Shown: positions 46,101 to 58,100 of the stretch, piece after piece
Layout: every line of letters starts with the position of its first letter
Numbering within the stretch: position 1 is the first letter of the stretch
Source: Amoebophrya sp. A120
Taxonomy: Eukaryota > Sar > Dinophyceae > Syndiniales > Amoebophryaceae
Assembly: GCA_905178155.1 (NCBI GenBank)
Contig: CAJINV010000015.1
Span: forward strand, 1,336,088-1,400,087
Length of the DNA stretch: 64,000 bases
Direction of reading: 5' to 3'
Notes under the pieces: generated by a model
Databases searched by the model: none
Told to the model about the DNA's origin: nothing
What the model saw: only the letters and a program-made list of their open reading frames with translations
Made by a program: the position numbers and the translations under genes

Positions 46101-49100
46101 CCCCATATCAAAACGAAGTTTCTGATGCTGGATTTGCGTACGCAAATCAGATTTGTCCTGCTGGAGAGGACTGCAGGCCTATCTCCAGACTGAATAGAGA
46201 TGTTTTGGGCTAGGCGCCGAGCATGGCAAACGTCTAGGCTGTAGGGCGAGCAGCATCACAAACCGCCCGCAGAATGCGGCGGGGCCTGTGGGGTTGCGTT
46301 CTTGCAAGACAGAGACGATTCGTGGTCGCAAATCAGCACTGCAAATCTTCTGAGACATACCTTTTCGATATGGGGAGGGGGGAATTTTCCTTTTGATAAG
46401 TGACGCAGCAAAGTCAGCTCGTAGAGTCCCTCATCGCCGTGAACCTCGACACGCCGCAGCAGCAGCAGGTAATATGGATTGCTAATATAATCAGCCTGGG
46501 TCTGGAAGAGTGAAGCTCGTCATGCGAAGTCAACATGACAAAAAATCTGCGTTGTCCGAACATTAAAAGCCGCCCACTTGTTGCGAAGTAGAAAAAAGCT
46601 GGATTTCTCATGCGAGACAAGCATCAAAAAGGTCTCGCAAAATGTGTGAAGATGCTTGTGTTGTCGTGTGTATTGCAGATGACCATGTGCGTGGAAATCC
46701 GCGAGTAGATGCATTGCAAATCTTAATCTTGCATATTTTCTTGTTCCAGACCCAGATACATTTGCATTCGATAGCTAAACGGCAGGTCCAATTCTCGCGA
46801 CAACTTCAAGAACACACAGCCGAGGCAACGGAGAAGGGTCATTATTTCTACGACCGGACAGATATGACAGTGCACAACCCCCCCTCTCCCTCATTGGTCA
46901 CACGAAGTCTCAAATTCAGCTGCTGCCTTGTAGCACTGCTTGCATTACAAATTTTGGAAGCACAAACAGTACTACAATCAGCGTATGAACTTGTTATGCA
47001 CAGCATCCACGTGTGCTGGTGTTTGTCTTGCGGGTCATGCTACACATGTGAGGGGGAGGGGGAGTTGTGCACTCCCATTACAGAGACTCCCGAATCAGAA
47101 GGACCCGCTGCGCGAAAGGTTGAAATCCCTTCCCACCTTCCGGGAGTGCTGCCGCCAGGTGGACCCTCTCCGGGAGCAGAAGCTGCAAAAACAAGCTAGT
47201 AATCCGGACGGGAAGCAGTCCGGTGGCGCGAGCGGACCACGGGCTTTGCCGGGTGAGAAACTGTTGGAGGACTTGGAGAAGCAGGACAAACCGACCAGCG
47301 ACTTTTTGTTACCGGAGCAGGAGGATGAGGATCCATCTCTCGCTACTTTCGACGCGGAAAAGCAGTCGGAGTGGACCCCACCGGTCAAGCCGAAGATCGA
47401 TCCGCACGCGTCTACCGCTTCCGGCGGGGAGTCCAGTCCTTTCTCCGTTGGCACGTGGAAACGAGTCGGGCAGAAGTTGTGGTTTGCGAATCTCGCTTCT
47501 TCCCCCTCCTCTGGGGAAAAGAAAGACGGCGATACGCCCCCGGGCGAGGGAGAGGTGGCCAACCCGATGGATTTTATGTCGGACTTCAGGGACAACTTGC
47601 CGCACGAGGGGGATTTATTCCGCATGATCGAGGATGACAAGTACAAGCAAGCGCGAGACCGTGTCGATAGAGGAGCTACCATGACAAAGAAGGAAAGGCT
47701 GAAAAGGAAGGAGGAAATGGATGGCCCCCCGATCTCCGAGCGACAGCAGGAATTTCTCGCGGAATCCATCACGAGAGACAAGGAGATGCAGCGGCGCGCG
47801 AGGATTCTTCGTGGGAAGGCGAAGCACGCGAAGCAGTCGTTTCAAGTGGTCCGCGCGGCGATGAAGCTAACCAAGTTAGCGGGGAAGAAGTGGGGGCAGA
47901 ACAAACGGAACCCGTTATCCTGAGTAAAAATGTCCCCACTCCAGAGTCGTCATGCAAATCTGCATGCCAAAAAAGTTTCTCATGCGGAGCCCTATCAGAG
48001 CGATTTTCTATTCCTGTTTTGGAATTTGTGATGCTAGAATCAGCATGATGTGCTACGTCTGTGATGCTTCGGAACTAGCTAAACAGGATTACTTACACTA
48101 CGAGGATAAATTTGTCATGCGAAACAGCCTGAGGTGGCTGATTTGTCTAGCGGATTTACCGTCTTGACTCTGGGCTGGGGACATTTTTACTCAGGATACC
48201 TGTGGGTGATTGATCCGGACATTTTTGGCCCCTCGAAGGACGTATCAAATGCAAAAATGTCTGGGTCTGGAAGATTGCGAGATTTGTCATGCTTGTCTGG
48301 CATGACCAAAAACTAAAAGTTTGTGATGCGTGTCCAAGAAGAGACCCTTTTGCCTGTCATGCAAAAACGCAGTTTGTCATGCGAAAAACGCACCACAAAA
48401 AAGCGCAGATATTTCTCATGCTTGCCTGTGCATTACAGAGCATTCACTATTCCCAGCGCAGCATTACAAGTTTCCAGACCCAGACATTTTTGCAGTTGAT
48501 AGGACGAGAGGGAGAACGAAACGGAAATCACTTTTTTCGAAGACATGGAACGAGAAGAGGATCTCCGACTGCAGAGACAAAGGGAAGACGAACAGGAAAG
48601 GGCGCGGGAAGCGGCGATGCTGGAGGAGCAGGAAAGACTAGAGCAAGAGCATTCCGACATGCAGTCGGTCGCCGACAGTTCCGCCGCCGCGAAGAAGAAA
48701 GCGAAGAAGCGGAAAACCTTGTCCGCGAAAATATGGCGTTCTCAAATGTTACACTCTCAAGTGTTACATGGATTTGTAATGCAAGAATAAGAAAAGTCAA
48801 AGGGGGGAGGTAGCACCTTTAGCATTACAAATTCCGCACAGATTTGGGTGCAGTTTAGCCCTTTGCAAATTTGTCATGCAAAGAAGCTTGATCGTGTGGA
48901 TCTTGATGGCAGTTCTGCATGGCAAATTCATGTAACAGTTGACAATGTAACAGTTGAGAACGCCATAGAAAAAAGCGAAGACCGCGAAGGAGAACGAGCT
49001 GCTGGAGCGGAAGGACTACTTACTCCGCTGGTTGGAGAAGCACCACGGGAATCTAAGGGAGGCGAAGGAGGAATCCATCCAGAAGCGGCAGATATCAAAA

Positions 49101-52100
49101 GGAAAAATCCCCCCTCCCCATATCGAAAACGAAATTTGTGATGCTGTATTTGAGTACACAAATCGACTTGTAATGCTAGAAGGCCAAGAGACGCAGCTGT
49201 GGCCTCGTTTGCCGGCAATTTGTCATGCTGTTTCCCACTTCCAGCTGTCCCCTGTCATGCTGAAGATGCAAGGCTTTCCCACGCCAACCAGCACTACAGT
49301 CCGCATCTTTTCCCTTCTAGCATGACAAAGCTGATTTGTGACCACAAACCTGCATCGCAAATTTCTAGTTTGAGTATGGTTTGGGGGGATTTTTCATTTT
49401 GATAGCAGATCTTCTTGAACTACCACTGGCTCGCGAGGTTGGCGATCAATTTTTACGCGTTGCAGTCGCTGCAGATGTTCATCATGCTGGTAATCACGTT
49501 TAACGTGATCATTTTATCACTCGATATGTGGCCGATGCCGGATCGGGGGACCAGCATTCTGCTAGACGACATGAACTACGTCTGCACGATCATCTTCCTC
49601 GTGGAGTTTGTCGCGGCGCATCTAGGACTCGGGTTTATCGCCTATTGGACCACACCGTCGCTGATATTTGACGGTATGGAGCTTCTATCCAATCTATCAC
49701 AGAGTTGTTTGTTGTTTGTCATGCGGTAACTTGCAAACAGCATCAAGACAAAGACTGTCATGCACAAGCACAACTTCATGTTCATCATCTATGTGCAAAA
49801 ACTTATCAGGCTTCATCGTCCTGGCCTCCGTCGCAGAGCTTGTCACCGCCGCGTCCGGTGGCGGATCGCAGCTCACCTCTCTCCGTGGTCTCCGGTTGCT
49901 ACGTGTTTTCCGGTTGGCGAGAAAGTGGAAGTCGTTAGCTCTGCTCATGTGGTCGATGTACCGTTCGTTCATCCAGCTCGGGAACTTCACGCTCCTCCTC
50001 TGCCTCATGATCGCAGTGTTCGCTCTCATGGGTCAAACGTTCTTCGCCGCGACCTTAGTTTTCGATCCGGACACGGGGTATTGGCTGGAGGAATGCTCGG
50101 GGGTTGGGAATTGGTCCGACCCGGAGTGTGTCGAAGTTTGCCCGGAGATCAACGACTGCCGAGAACGGTTAAATTTCGACACTTTTCTCTGGGCGGTGAC
50201 AACGATTTTGGTGATGCTAACGGGCGAAGATTGGCCGTCGATCATGTTCGCGGGCATGAAAACCAGCGGGCTGGCCACGATCTACTTCTTGCTGGTTGTG
50301 GGGGTCGGGTCGTTTTTGATTCTCAACCTTTTCGTCGCGATTTTGATGTCTTCCTTCGAAGAGCAGTCGGAAAAGAATAGGACTTTAGTTGAGGCGTTGA
50401 AGATGCAGAAAATCGAGCAGGAGGGGGTCAGGATCGCAAAAGCGCAGAGGAAGCAGGCGATGGCCGGGTCTCCCTCGGAGCACCTGAAACTCATCTGGAA
50501 CGCGTTGAACAAGCGGGAGATGCTGGCAATTTCGAACGAGATCGCATCCAGGGAGAACAGCAAGGAGATTGAGGATACCACCCCGCAGGACAGTCCGCAG
50601 GATGGTACCACGAACCCGAACTCTGTTCTCGCTAAGAAGAAGCAGCAAAAGGCCGCGCCTATCATGATCAGAGACGACTTGAACATTCTCCAGGCGAGTT
50701 TCATGTGGGTCTCCCTGGCGACGAAACGAACCTCCGGCGCGATCGACAAGCGCGTGCAGAAGTTGCTGCGGCGGGTGAGGCGGAGATTCATGATTTTCAA
50801 AAGGATTTCATTAGGGTCAAAATCCTTCTTCATCTTCCCCTTCAAGGGGATCGATGAGATCATGATGCAGATCGAAAAAGTTCGGGAGGCGGACTCGTCG
50901 GAGTTGAAGAACATCATGAAGGAACAGATGATGATTTCGCAGCATGAAATGGACGAAATGGAGAAGCTATGAAGTGCAAAAGTATTTGCATGCAGCAATC
51001 TGCATGACAAGACACGATGCTTTTCTGCATTTAGCATGGGAAGTTTCGTGTTCCTACCTACAGTGCAAGTCTGTCATGCAGTTCTGTGCAAAACAAAATG
51101 CTTTTGCAGTGCCATAACGGCTTCCGTGGTACAAGAAGTACTACAAAAAGTACCTGGCCTGGATTCCGGAAATGTTCAAGCGCGCGGAGAAGATCGAGTA
51201 CGAAGACGACGAGCTGTATGGAAGCGTCAGAGTTGAAATCGTCAAAGTTGAAATAATTTGTAATGCATAAAATGCATGGCCCGAGGCACGTGCGTTGCAG
51301 AGCAGGCAAGTGAGGCCGATTGTAAGCCTGTTTGGGTTTACAGCTCGAGCTGCTAAAGTAGCAAGAGAAAATCACTCTTCTTTGCCTAAACAGCATGACA
51401 AACTGGATTTAGGGACCACCGAAATTTGTCATGCGCCACTTAGAAACTGGGTTCCAACTGGCATCCATTTTATGCATGACAAATTATTTCAACTATGCAT
51501 GACATCTGCGGTGAGGTGCCCTTACAGGTTGTGTAGTGGTTTCGGTCGGTTTAGCATGACAAATTATTTCAACTTTGTCGATTTCAACTCTGACACATCC
51601 ATAAGCTGTCCCTCGGTTCCACGGCTTCCAGCGAGCACCGCTCGCCCTTCACAAAAACGGATGTTAGCTTTCGAGAACGGATGCGGCGGGTGATGAAGCA
51701 CCCGAAGTTCGACCAGGTGATCTTACTTTGTATCGCGACGTATGCATTCGAAATATGTATAGGTCTGGAAGAATGCAAGTCTGTCATGCTTGGCCGACAA
51801 GACAGGAAAGTCTGTCATGCTTGGTGCGCTACAGTGCCACTTGTTTGTCATGCAAAAAGGCCATTTGTTTTTCGTAATGCGGTGCACGCTAGACATAGCC
51901 GCTCAGAAATTTGTCATGCGTGGCCCCCTAATACAGGCTGCGTATCATTAGGACATTAGCATCACAAGTTTTCAGACCCAGACATATTTGCAATGCATAC
52001 GACGAGCTCCTTGCTGATGATCGTCAACACGCCGTTATCCGACCCGCGCGCAGAGCCGGAAAACACGTTTTACTTCGTGATGGACTGGTTTTTCGGCATC

Positions 52101-55100
52101 ATCTTCACCGCGGAGATGTTCACAAAGATGATTGCGATGGGGGTTCTGGTGAACAACAACCCGGCGCTATCCAAGAAAAAAACTGTGTTAGTGTAAGTCT
52201 TTTGGGAAAACAGCATCACAAGTTTGTCTGCCGTGACAGGGAAAACTTATTATGCGCAGATAGGAAGGGAAAACACAAAGGAAGCCAGCCGATCGCGCAT
52301 GTCGAGCATGATTAGTGTAACCGTTTTGCACTTTCTGCGTCACAGATTGACACTTACACAGTTTTTTTCTTGCATATGCGCCCGAGCAGTTTGCGGAGCT
52401 GCAGGAGGATTTGGAGAGACAGAAGTTAGAGGAGGAGGAGCGGCAGATAAAAGCGGAGGAAGACCGGATCAAAGAGGAGAAGGAGCGACAAAAAGAGCAG
52501 GAGAAATTCGAATCAGAACGCGCGAAGATGGACAAATCAAAAGTCGCTTCCGACGCAACGCTCGCCGCGGCTCGCGGGCAGGCGATTACGCCGATCGACA
52601 CCTCCGGGAGTTCGCCGAGGACAAATTCCCGGGAATCTAGTGGAAGCGCAGGGAGGATATCGAAAGGAAAAATCCCCCCTCCCCATATCAAAAACGAAAC
52701 TTCTGATGCTGGATTTGTGTACACAAATCCGAGCTGTCTTACTGGACAGCACTGCAGGCCTAGGCCAAGTGTGAGTAGAGAGGTTTTGCGGCCTAGGCAC
52801 TGAGGATGAAAAACATCCGCGCTGTAGGCCCAACAGCATGACAAACCGCCTGCAAAATGCGGCGGGGCCTGCGGAGTTGCCTTCTTGCAAGACAGACACG
52901 ATTTGTGACCACAAATCAGCATCAGAAATTTCCGAATATATACCTTTTCAGAATGGGGAGGGGAGATTTTTCATTTTGATCGAGGAAGCCGGGTGGGTAT
53001 GAAGCTGCGATCCGGGAGAAACAGGCAATTAACATTGCGGTCGGGAATCCAAACGTGCACGGGTCGGACAAGCTCGGGTTAGGGAAGGTCCCCATCCCCC
53101 ATAGTGTGATTTCTGATTCAGACCTGCAGATCTCCGGCGGCTCGGGATCCGGCAGGTCTCCGGCGGCTCCAGCGTCGGGGTCGGACACGGTTGTAGCGGG
53201 GTTGAAGCCGAAAACCGTAGAAGCTGTTGTTCCGTCGAAAAACGGCAAAGTGGTTGCTCCGAACGCCGGGAAAAAGAAGAAAGGAGGCGGCGTGGAGGTC
53301 GACGACATGGAGGCGCAGATGGAAAACGCGGGGAAGGGGGACGCAACTGCGGGTGAAGAGGAGCCACCCGCATCTGCCGGGAGCACCACGTCATCCCTCG
53401 CAGCAATTCTCTACGATACGGAGTACCAGCAGCCCTACATGTCGGACCCGTGGAACATGCTCGATTTCATAGTCGTCTGTGTCGCGTGGATCGAGTTAAC
53501 ACAAGTCTTGGAGGGCGGTTCGTTTCTGAAAGTCCTCCGTCTGTTCCGTACCCTCCGGCCGTTGCGAATGATCAGCAGGAATCCGAACTTGAAATTAGTG
53601 GTCACAACTTTGTTCAAGTCCTTTCCGCAACTAGTGACTCTCTGCGTCTTCGGCGGTTTCATTCTATTGCTCTTCGGGGTTTTTGCCACTTCTTATCTCA
53701 AAGGCGCTCTGTCCGAGTGCAAGGGCGAGGACGGTGCGGATCCCATGGAGTTCTATAACTCCACGTGCCGGGACGAGTTTTGCAACGATCAGAGGCTCGG
53801 TTTCTGCGTCGACACGTACAATTACGATTTTGTCACGTACGCGACCTACGCGGAGATCGAAGCAGACGATCCGTATTTACACTTGAAGTACTCCCTTTTC
53901 CCAAACAGCACCGCGTCGGCCGCCGCGGCGCCGTCAGAACTTTCGTTAGTCGATTTCCGGTCCGACGCAAATTACTGGTCGAGTAATCGCATGTGCTACG
54001 AGCAACTACGGTACAGCTTCTTCGAGCCGAAATCGGAGTTGACCTCAACCGTCACATCTACCGTCCCGCAGAACAACCAGCCGGCGATTACGACGTTACA
54101 AACCGCGGATCTGCTGTACCAGCCCGACGACCCAACAAGTAAAGCGTACCAGCCGACAACGTATAACGAGTCTTACTGGCAACTCACCTACCCCGACCCG
54201 GCGATCAGGGAAACCAGGATCCGCGAAGAGATACAAAGAAGGTACCGGCCGCAGTTGCGCGGGAGTAAAGATACACCGCTATGTATCGCAAGGAAAAATC
54301 CCCCCTCCCCATATTGAAGAGGTAGGTTTTCGAAAATTTGTGTTGCTGATTTGAGGTCACAAATCACGTGTGTGTTGCAAGAAGACAAGGGCAGCAGCTT
54401 CCGTCCCATTATGGAGCCGGTTTGTCATGCTGTTGAGCCAACATCGCGGACGCTTTTCATGCTAAGCGCCTAAGTCAAAGCCTCCACACTCAGGCTTGAT
54501 ATGGGTCTGCAGTCCTCTCCAGCAAGACAAATGCGATTTGTGTACTCAAATACAGCAACACAAATTTCGCTTTCGATATGGGGAGGGGGGATTTTTCCTT
54601 TCAATACTATGTGTCGTGAATTGTGCGGAAGTCGGGAACAGCCACCCGTTTTGCGTGGCGTCGGAGGTTATCAAATGTAAAAGTGTCTGGGTCTGGAAGA
54701 ATGCAACTTGTCATGCTAGATCTGAAGCATGCAAAAATCTGTGTTGCATGATTACCAAAAGTCGTCCAGTTTTGACCAAGTCGCGAGGAAGTTGCTCGTG
54801 CAGGATAGGCATGAGAGAGATCGCGCAGAATCTGTCATGCTGGGTCCTGCATTCCAGACCTCATGGGTCATGGGAAAGCTGCATGACAAATCGCGCACTC
54901 TTCCATACCCAGACATTTTCACATTTGATAGAGGTGAAGCAGGACGAACAAACCGGTGTGTGGTCGTTTGATCAAAACATCTGGGGGCACCGGGTGATCC
55001 CGTGTACCAGCTGCTACACGAATTTCTGCGAGAACACCGGGGTCGAAACCGAATCGGAAGAGCACTGCAAGTACCAGTGCGACGGGCCGAGCCAGTACAA

Positions 55101-58100
55101 TTTGTACTGTACCGACGGGGCGTGTGACGACCCGAATTCCGCACAGTGTTTGACGTGTAAGAACGAATGTATAGCGCAGTGTAAGTGCCCACAGGTGTGC
55201 TTACCACATCTAAAAGACGCGACAAGCTGCATCTTGGCGAAGGGCAGGTGGTGGAGAGTGGTGCCCGGGATATCAAGTGTAAAAATGTCTGGGTCTGGAA
55301 AAATGCCAGACTTGTCATGCGGATTTTACATGACCCATGATGCCTGTAATGGATAACCTGGCATCACAGATTCGTAGCGGGCTTTCTGATGCCTATCCCG
55401 CATGAGAAATGCCCTCCCCATGTAGCACAAACTGGACCCCTCTTGCTGATCATGCAATACAGATTTTTTTAGAATGCAGAGACAGCATCACAAGTTGCAA
55501 TCTTCCAGACCCAGACATTTTTACATTTGATACGTGATGGGGTTTGACAACATTTTGAAAGCGGCGTTCACGTTGTATCAAAAGGAAAAATCCCCCCTCC
55601 CCATATCAAAACTGAAATCTGTGATGCAGATTTGTTGTCACAAATCAGCTTTGTCATGCTACACGGGAAAAGATGCGGACTGTAGTGCTGGGTGGCGTGG
55701 GGGAGCCTTGCATCTTCAGCATGATAGGAGGCAGCTGAGAGTGGGAAACAGCATGACAAATTGCCTGCAAACGAGACCACGACTGCGGCTCTTGGCCTTC
55801 TAGCATGACAAGTCGATTTGGTACCTCAAATCCTGCATCACAGATTTCCATTTCGATATGGGGAGGGGGGATTTTTCCGTTTGATACGTTGTTCCAAGTG
55901 ATCACAACGGAGGGGTGGGTCGTGATTATGCTGGCGGTGGTCGACCAGGACGGCATCTACGCGGACCCGATTCGGGACAACATCGAGCTGTGGGTTACCC
56001 CGAGTACAAACGTCCCCCCCCCCCCCCCCGAGTCAAGATGGGAAATCTGCTAGACAAATCCATGAAGCTTTGGTTGTTTCGCATGACAGGTTTGGGCTCG
56101 TAGTGTATTTCCGTTAAGCTACGGCAGCAGCATCACAGATCTAGCATCTTATGCTCATTGGAGCAACACAAATTCCACAACACAACTAGAAAATTGTTTC
56201 TCATGGAGCTCCGCATGAGAAACGTTTTAGGCGTGCAGATTCGCATGACAAATCTGGGGTGGGGACGTTTTTACGGAGGATCTAGGTCATCTTCTTCTGG
56301 ATCTACTCCTTGGTCGGGTACTTTTTCCTTATCAATTGCAAATATGTCTGGGTCTGGAAGGTTGCAGCTTGTGATGCTGCTCTTGGATTCTAAAAGACTT
56401 TGTATTGCATGACTAGCAAGAGGGGGCGGGTTTGTGCTATTTGGAGAGGGCATTTCTCGTCATGCGGTAGAGGTATCACAAAGCCTTCTGAAAATCTGTG
56501 ATGCTACGGCATGCATCACAGACATCATGGCTCATGGAAAATATGCATGACAAATCTAGAAATCTTCCAGACCCAGACATTTTTGCTTTTGATGTTCCTC
56601 GCGAACGTCGTAATTGGCGTGATTATTGACAACTTCAACCAGATGAAACGCGACGCGGAAGCAGACACATCAGAACAAAAGGTTCTCTCCGAGGCGCAGC
56701 AGCGGTGGGTGCAGTGCCAGAAGGTTTTCTACGCGACCAGGAGTTTCTTTCTGATCACCAACGTGGAGTCACTACCAGCCGGGCAACGAGGGTTGTTCTT
56801 CTTCGTCGCGTCGAAAAAGTTCGAGTCTTTCATTATGTCCTGTATTGTGCTCAACATCTTCGCGATGGCGTTCCGCGTGCACCCAGAGCCGACGAACAAG
56901 AATACTCTAGCGTACGACTTGCACATCGTGATCGAGCCGATCAATTTGTTCTGTTTGATCGTCTTCAACGTGGAGTTTATTTTGAAGTTAATCGCGTACA
57001 GGACGGGGTATTTCTCCGATATGTGGAACAAATTCGATTTTTCCTGTGTGGTCTCGTCCAACATCGGGTACATATTGGAACTCCTCAACGTCGGCGACAC
57101 CGGCTCCCTCTCCATCATCCGCATGTTCAGGATCATCCGGTTGTTCCGCCTAGTCCGCTTCTTATCCGGTCTGAACCAGCTCTCCGGTGCGTTTCTACTT
57201 TCCATCCCCAAGTTGGGGAACGTTTCCGCCATTTTGGGGTTGGTTTTGCTCATCTTCGCGTTGCTAGGGATGAACCTTTTTTCCCCGTTCTTGATGTTGG
57301 ACTCCTTCTATCAAATGTAAAAATGTCTGGGTCTGGAAGAATCCGAAGTTTGTTATGCTGCTTTTGCATGACACAGAACGTCGGTCATGGAAGCCCTAGC
57401 ATCACAGATTTTTAGAGGCCTTCCTGATGCCTATTCCGCATGACAAATGCCCTCCACGCGTAGCACAAACCGGACTCCTCTTGCTGGTCATGCAACACAG
57501 AATTTTTTAGAGTCCAAAGTTGGCATCACAAGTTCCAACCTTCCAGACCCAGACATTTTTGCAATCCATACCTTCGCTGCGTACGGCCCGTCTGCGAATT
57601 TTCTCACTTTCTGGGACAGCATGCTAACGTTACTGCGGTGCATGACGGGCGAAGCGTGGAACAGTATCATGGCGGATTTGGCTATCCACAGTAAATCTAC
57701 CGTGCGCGTACAAATGCTGTTTCCGCATGACAAAACTCGCATTCAATCTTAGTCAGCATGACAAGTTGGACACTCCAACTTAGGGAAATTTGTCATGCAT
57801 TTTGTACATGTACGGAAAATTTGTATTGCATATTAGCAACCGAACAGTTCGAAACGCAGTCGGTGCTGAACCAGCCGTGCGTGCAGGAGATGGCAATTAC
57901 GAAGGACAATTTTTCCTTCCTCAACGCCGAGGGGTATTTGGAAAAACCGATCCAGTGCGGCAACACCGAAACGGCGTACGTGTTTTTCGTCATGTTCATC
58001 GTCTTTGTCTTCTTCATTGTTTTGAACCTGTTCATCGCGGTGATTTTCGAGGGCTTCGAGGAGTCCCGGCAGCTGCAAGTCGGGAACATTTTGCAACTCG

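Larger units (their letters stand above)
51690..56650 (+). other. Cav domain III of the fusion channel
   Basis: S1 FDQVILLCIATSSLLMIV (across an introner); S2 FYFVMDWFFGIIFTAEMFTK. A ~300-residue charged insertion (52390-53430) follows. Then S3 PWNMLDFIVVCVAWIE; S4 LKVLRLFRTLRPLRMISRN; S5 VTLCVFGGFILLLFGVFATS. A very long Cys-rich extracellular loop precedes the pore FDNILKAAFTLFQVITTEGW (filter Glu codon 55910-55912), and S6 is WIYSLVGYFFLANVVIGVII. The pore and S6 are pieced together from four exons between introners, all in frame. Confidence 0.88.
56800..58080 (+). other. Cav domain IV of the fusion channel
   Basis: S1 FESFIMSCIVLNIFAMAF; S2 IVIEPINLFCLIVFNVEFIL; S3 MWNKFDFSCVVSSNIGYIL; S4 IIRMFRIIRLFRLVRFLSG; S5 VSAILGLVLLIFALLGMNLF. 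The pore is WDSMLTLLRCMTGEAW (filter Glu codon 57651-57653) and S6 YVFFVMFIVFVFFIVLNLFI. The short III-IV linker (MKRDAEADTSEQKVLSEAQQ) has no Nav-type IFM inactivation motif. Confidence 0.92.

Noticed and set aside
41087-58080. Four-domain sodium channel identity
   Set aside because: All four pore positions are Glu (EEEE rather than DEKA) and the III-IV linker lacks an IFM-type motif, so a Ca2+ channel type is favoured, although selectivity is not proven.
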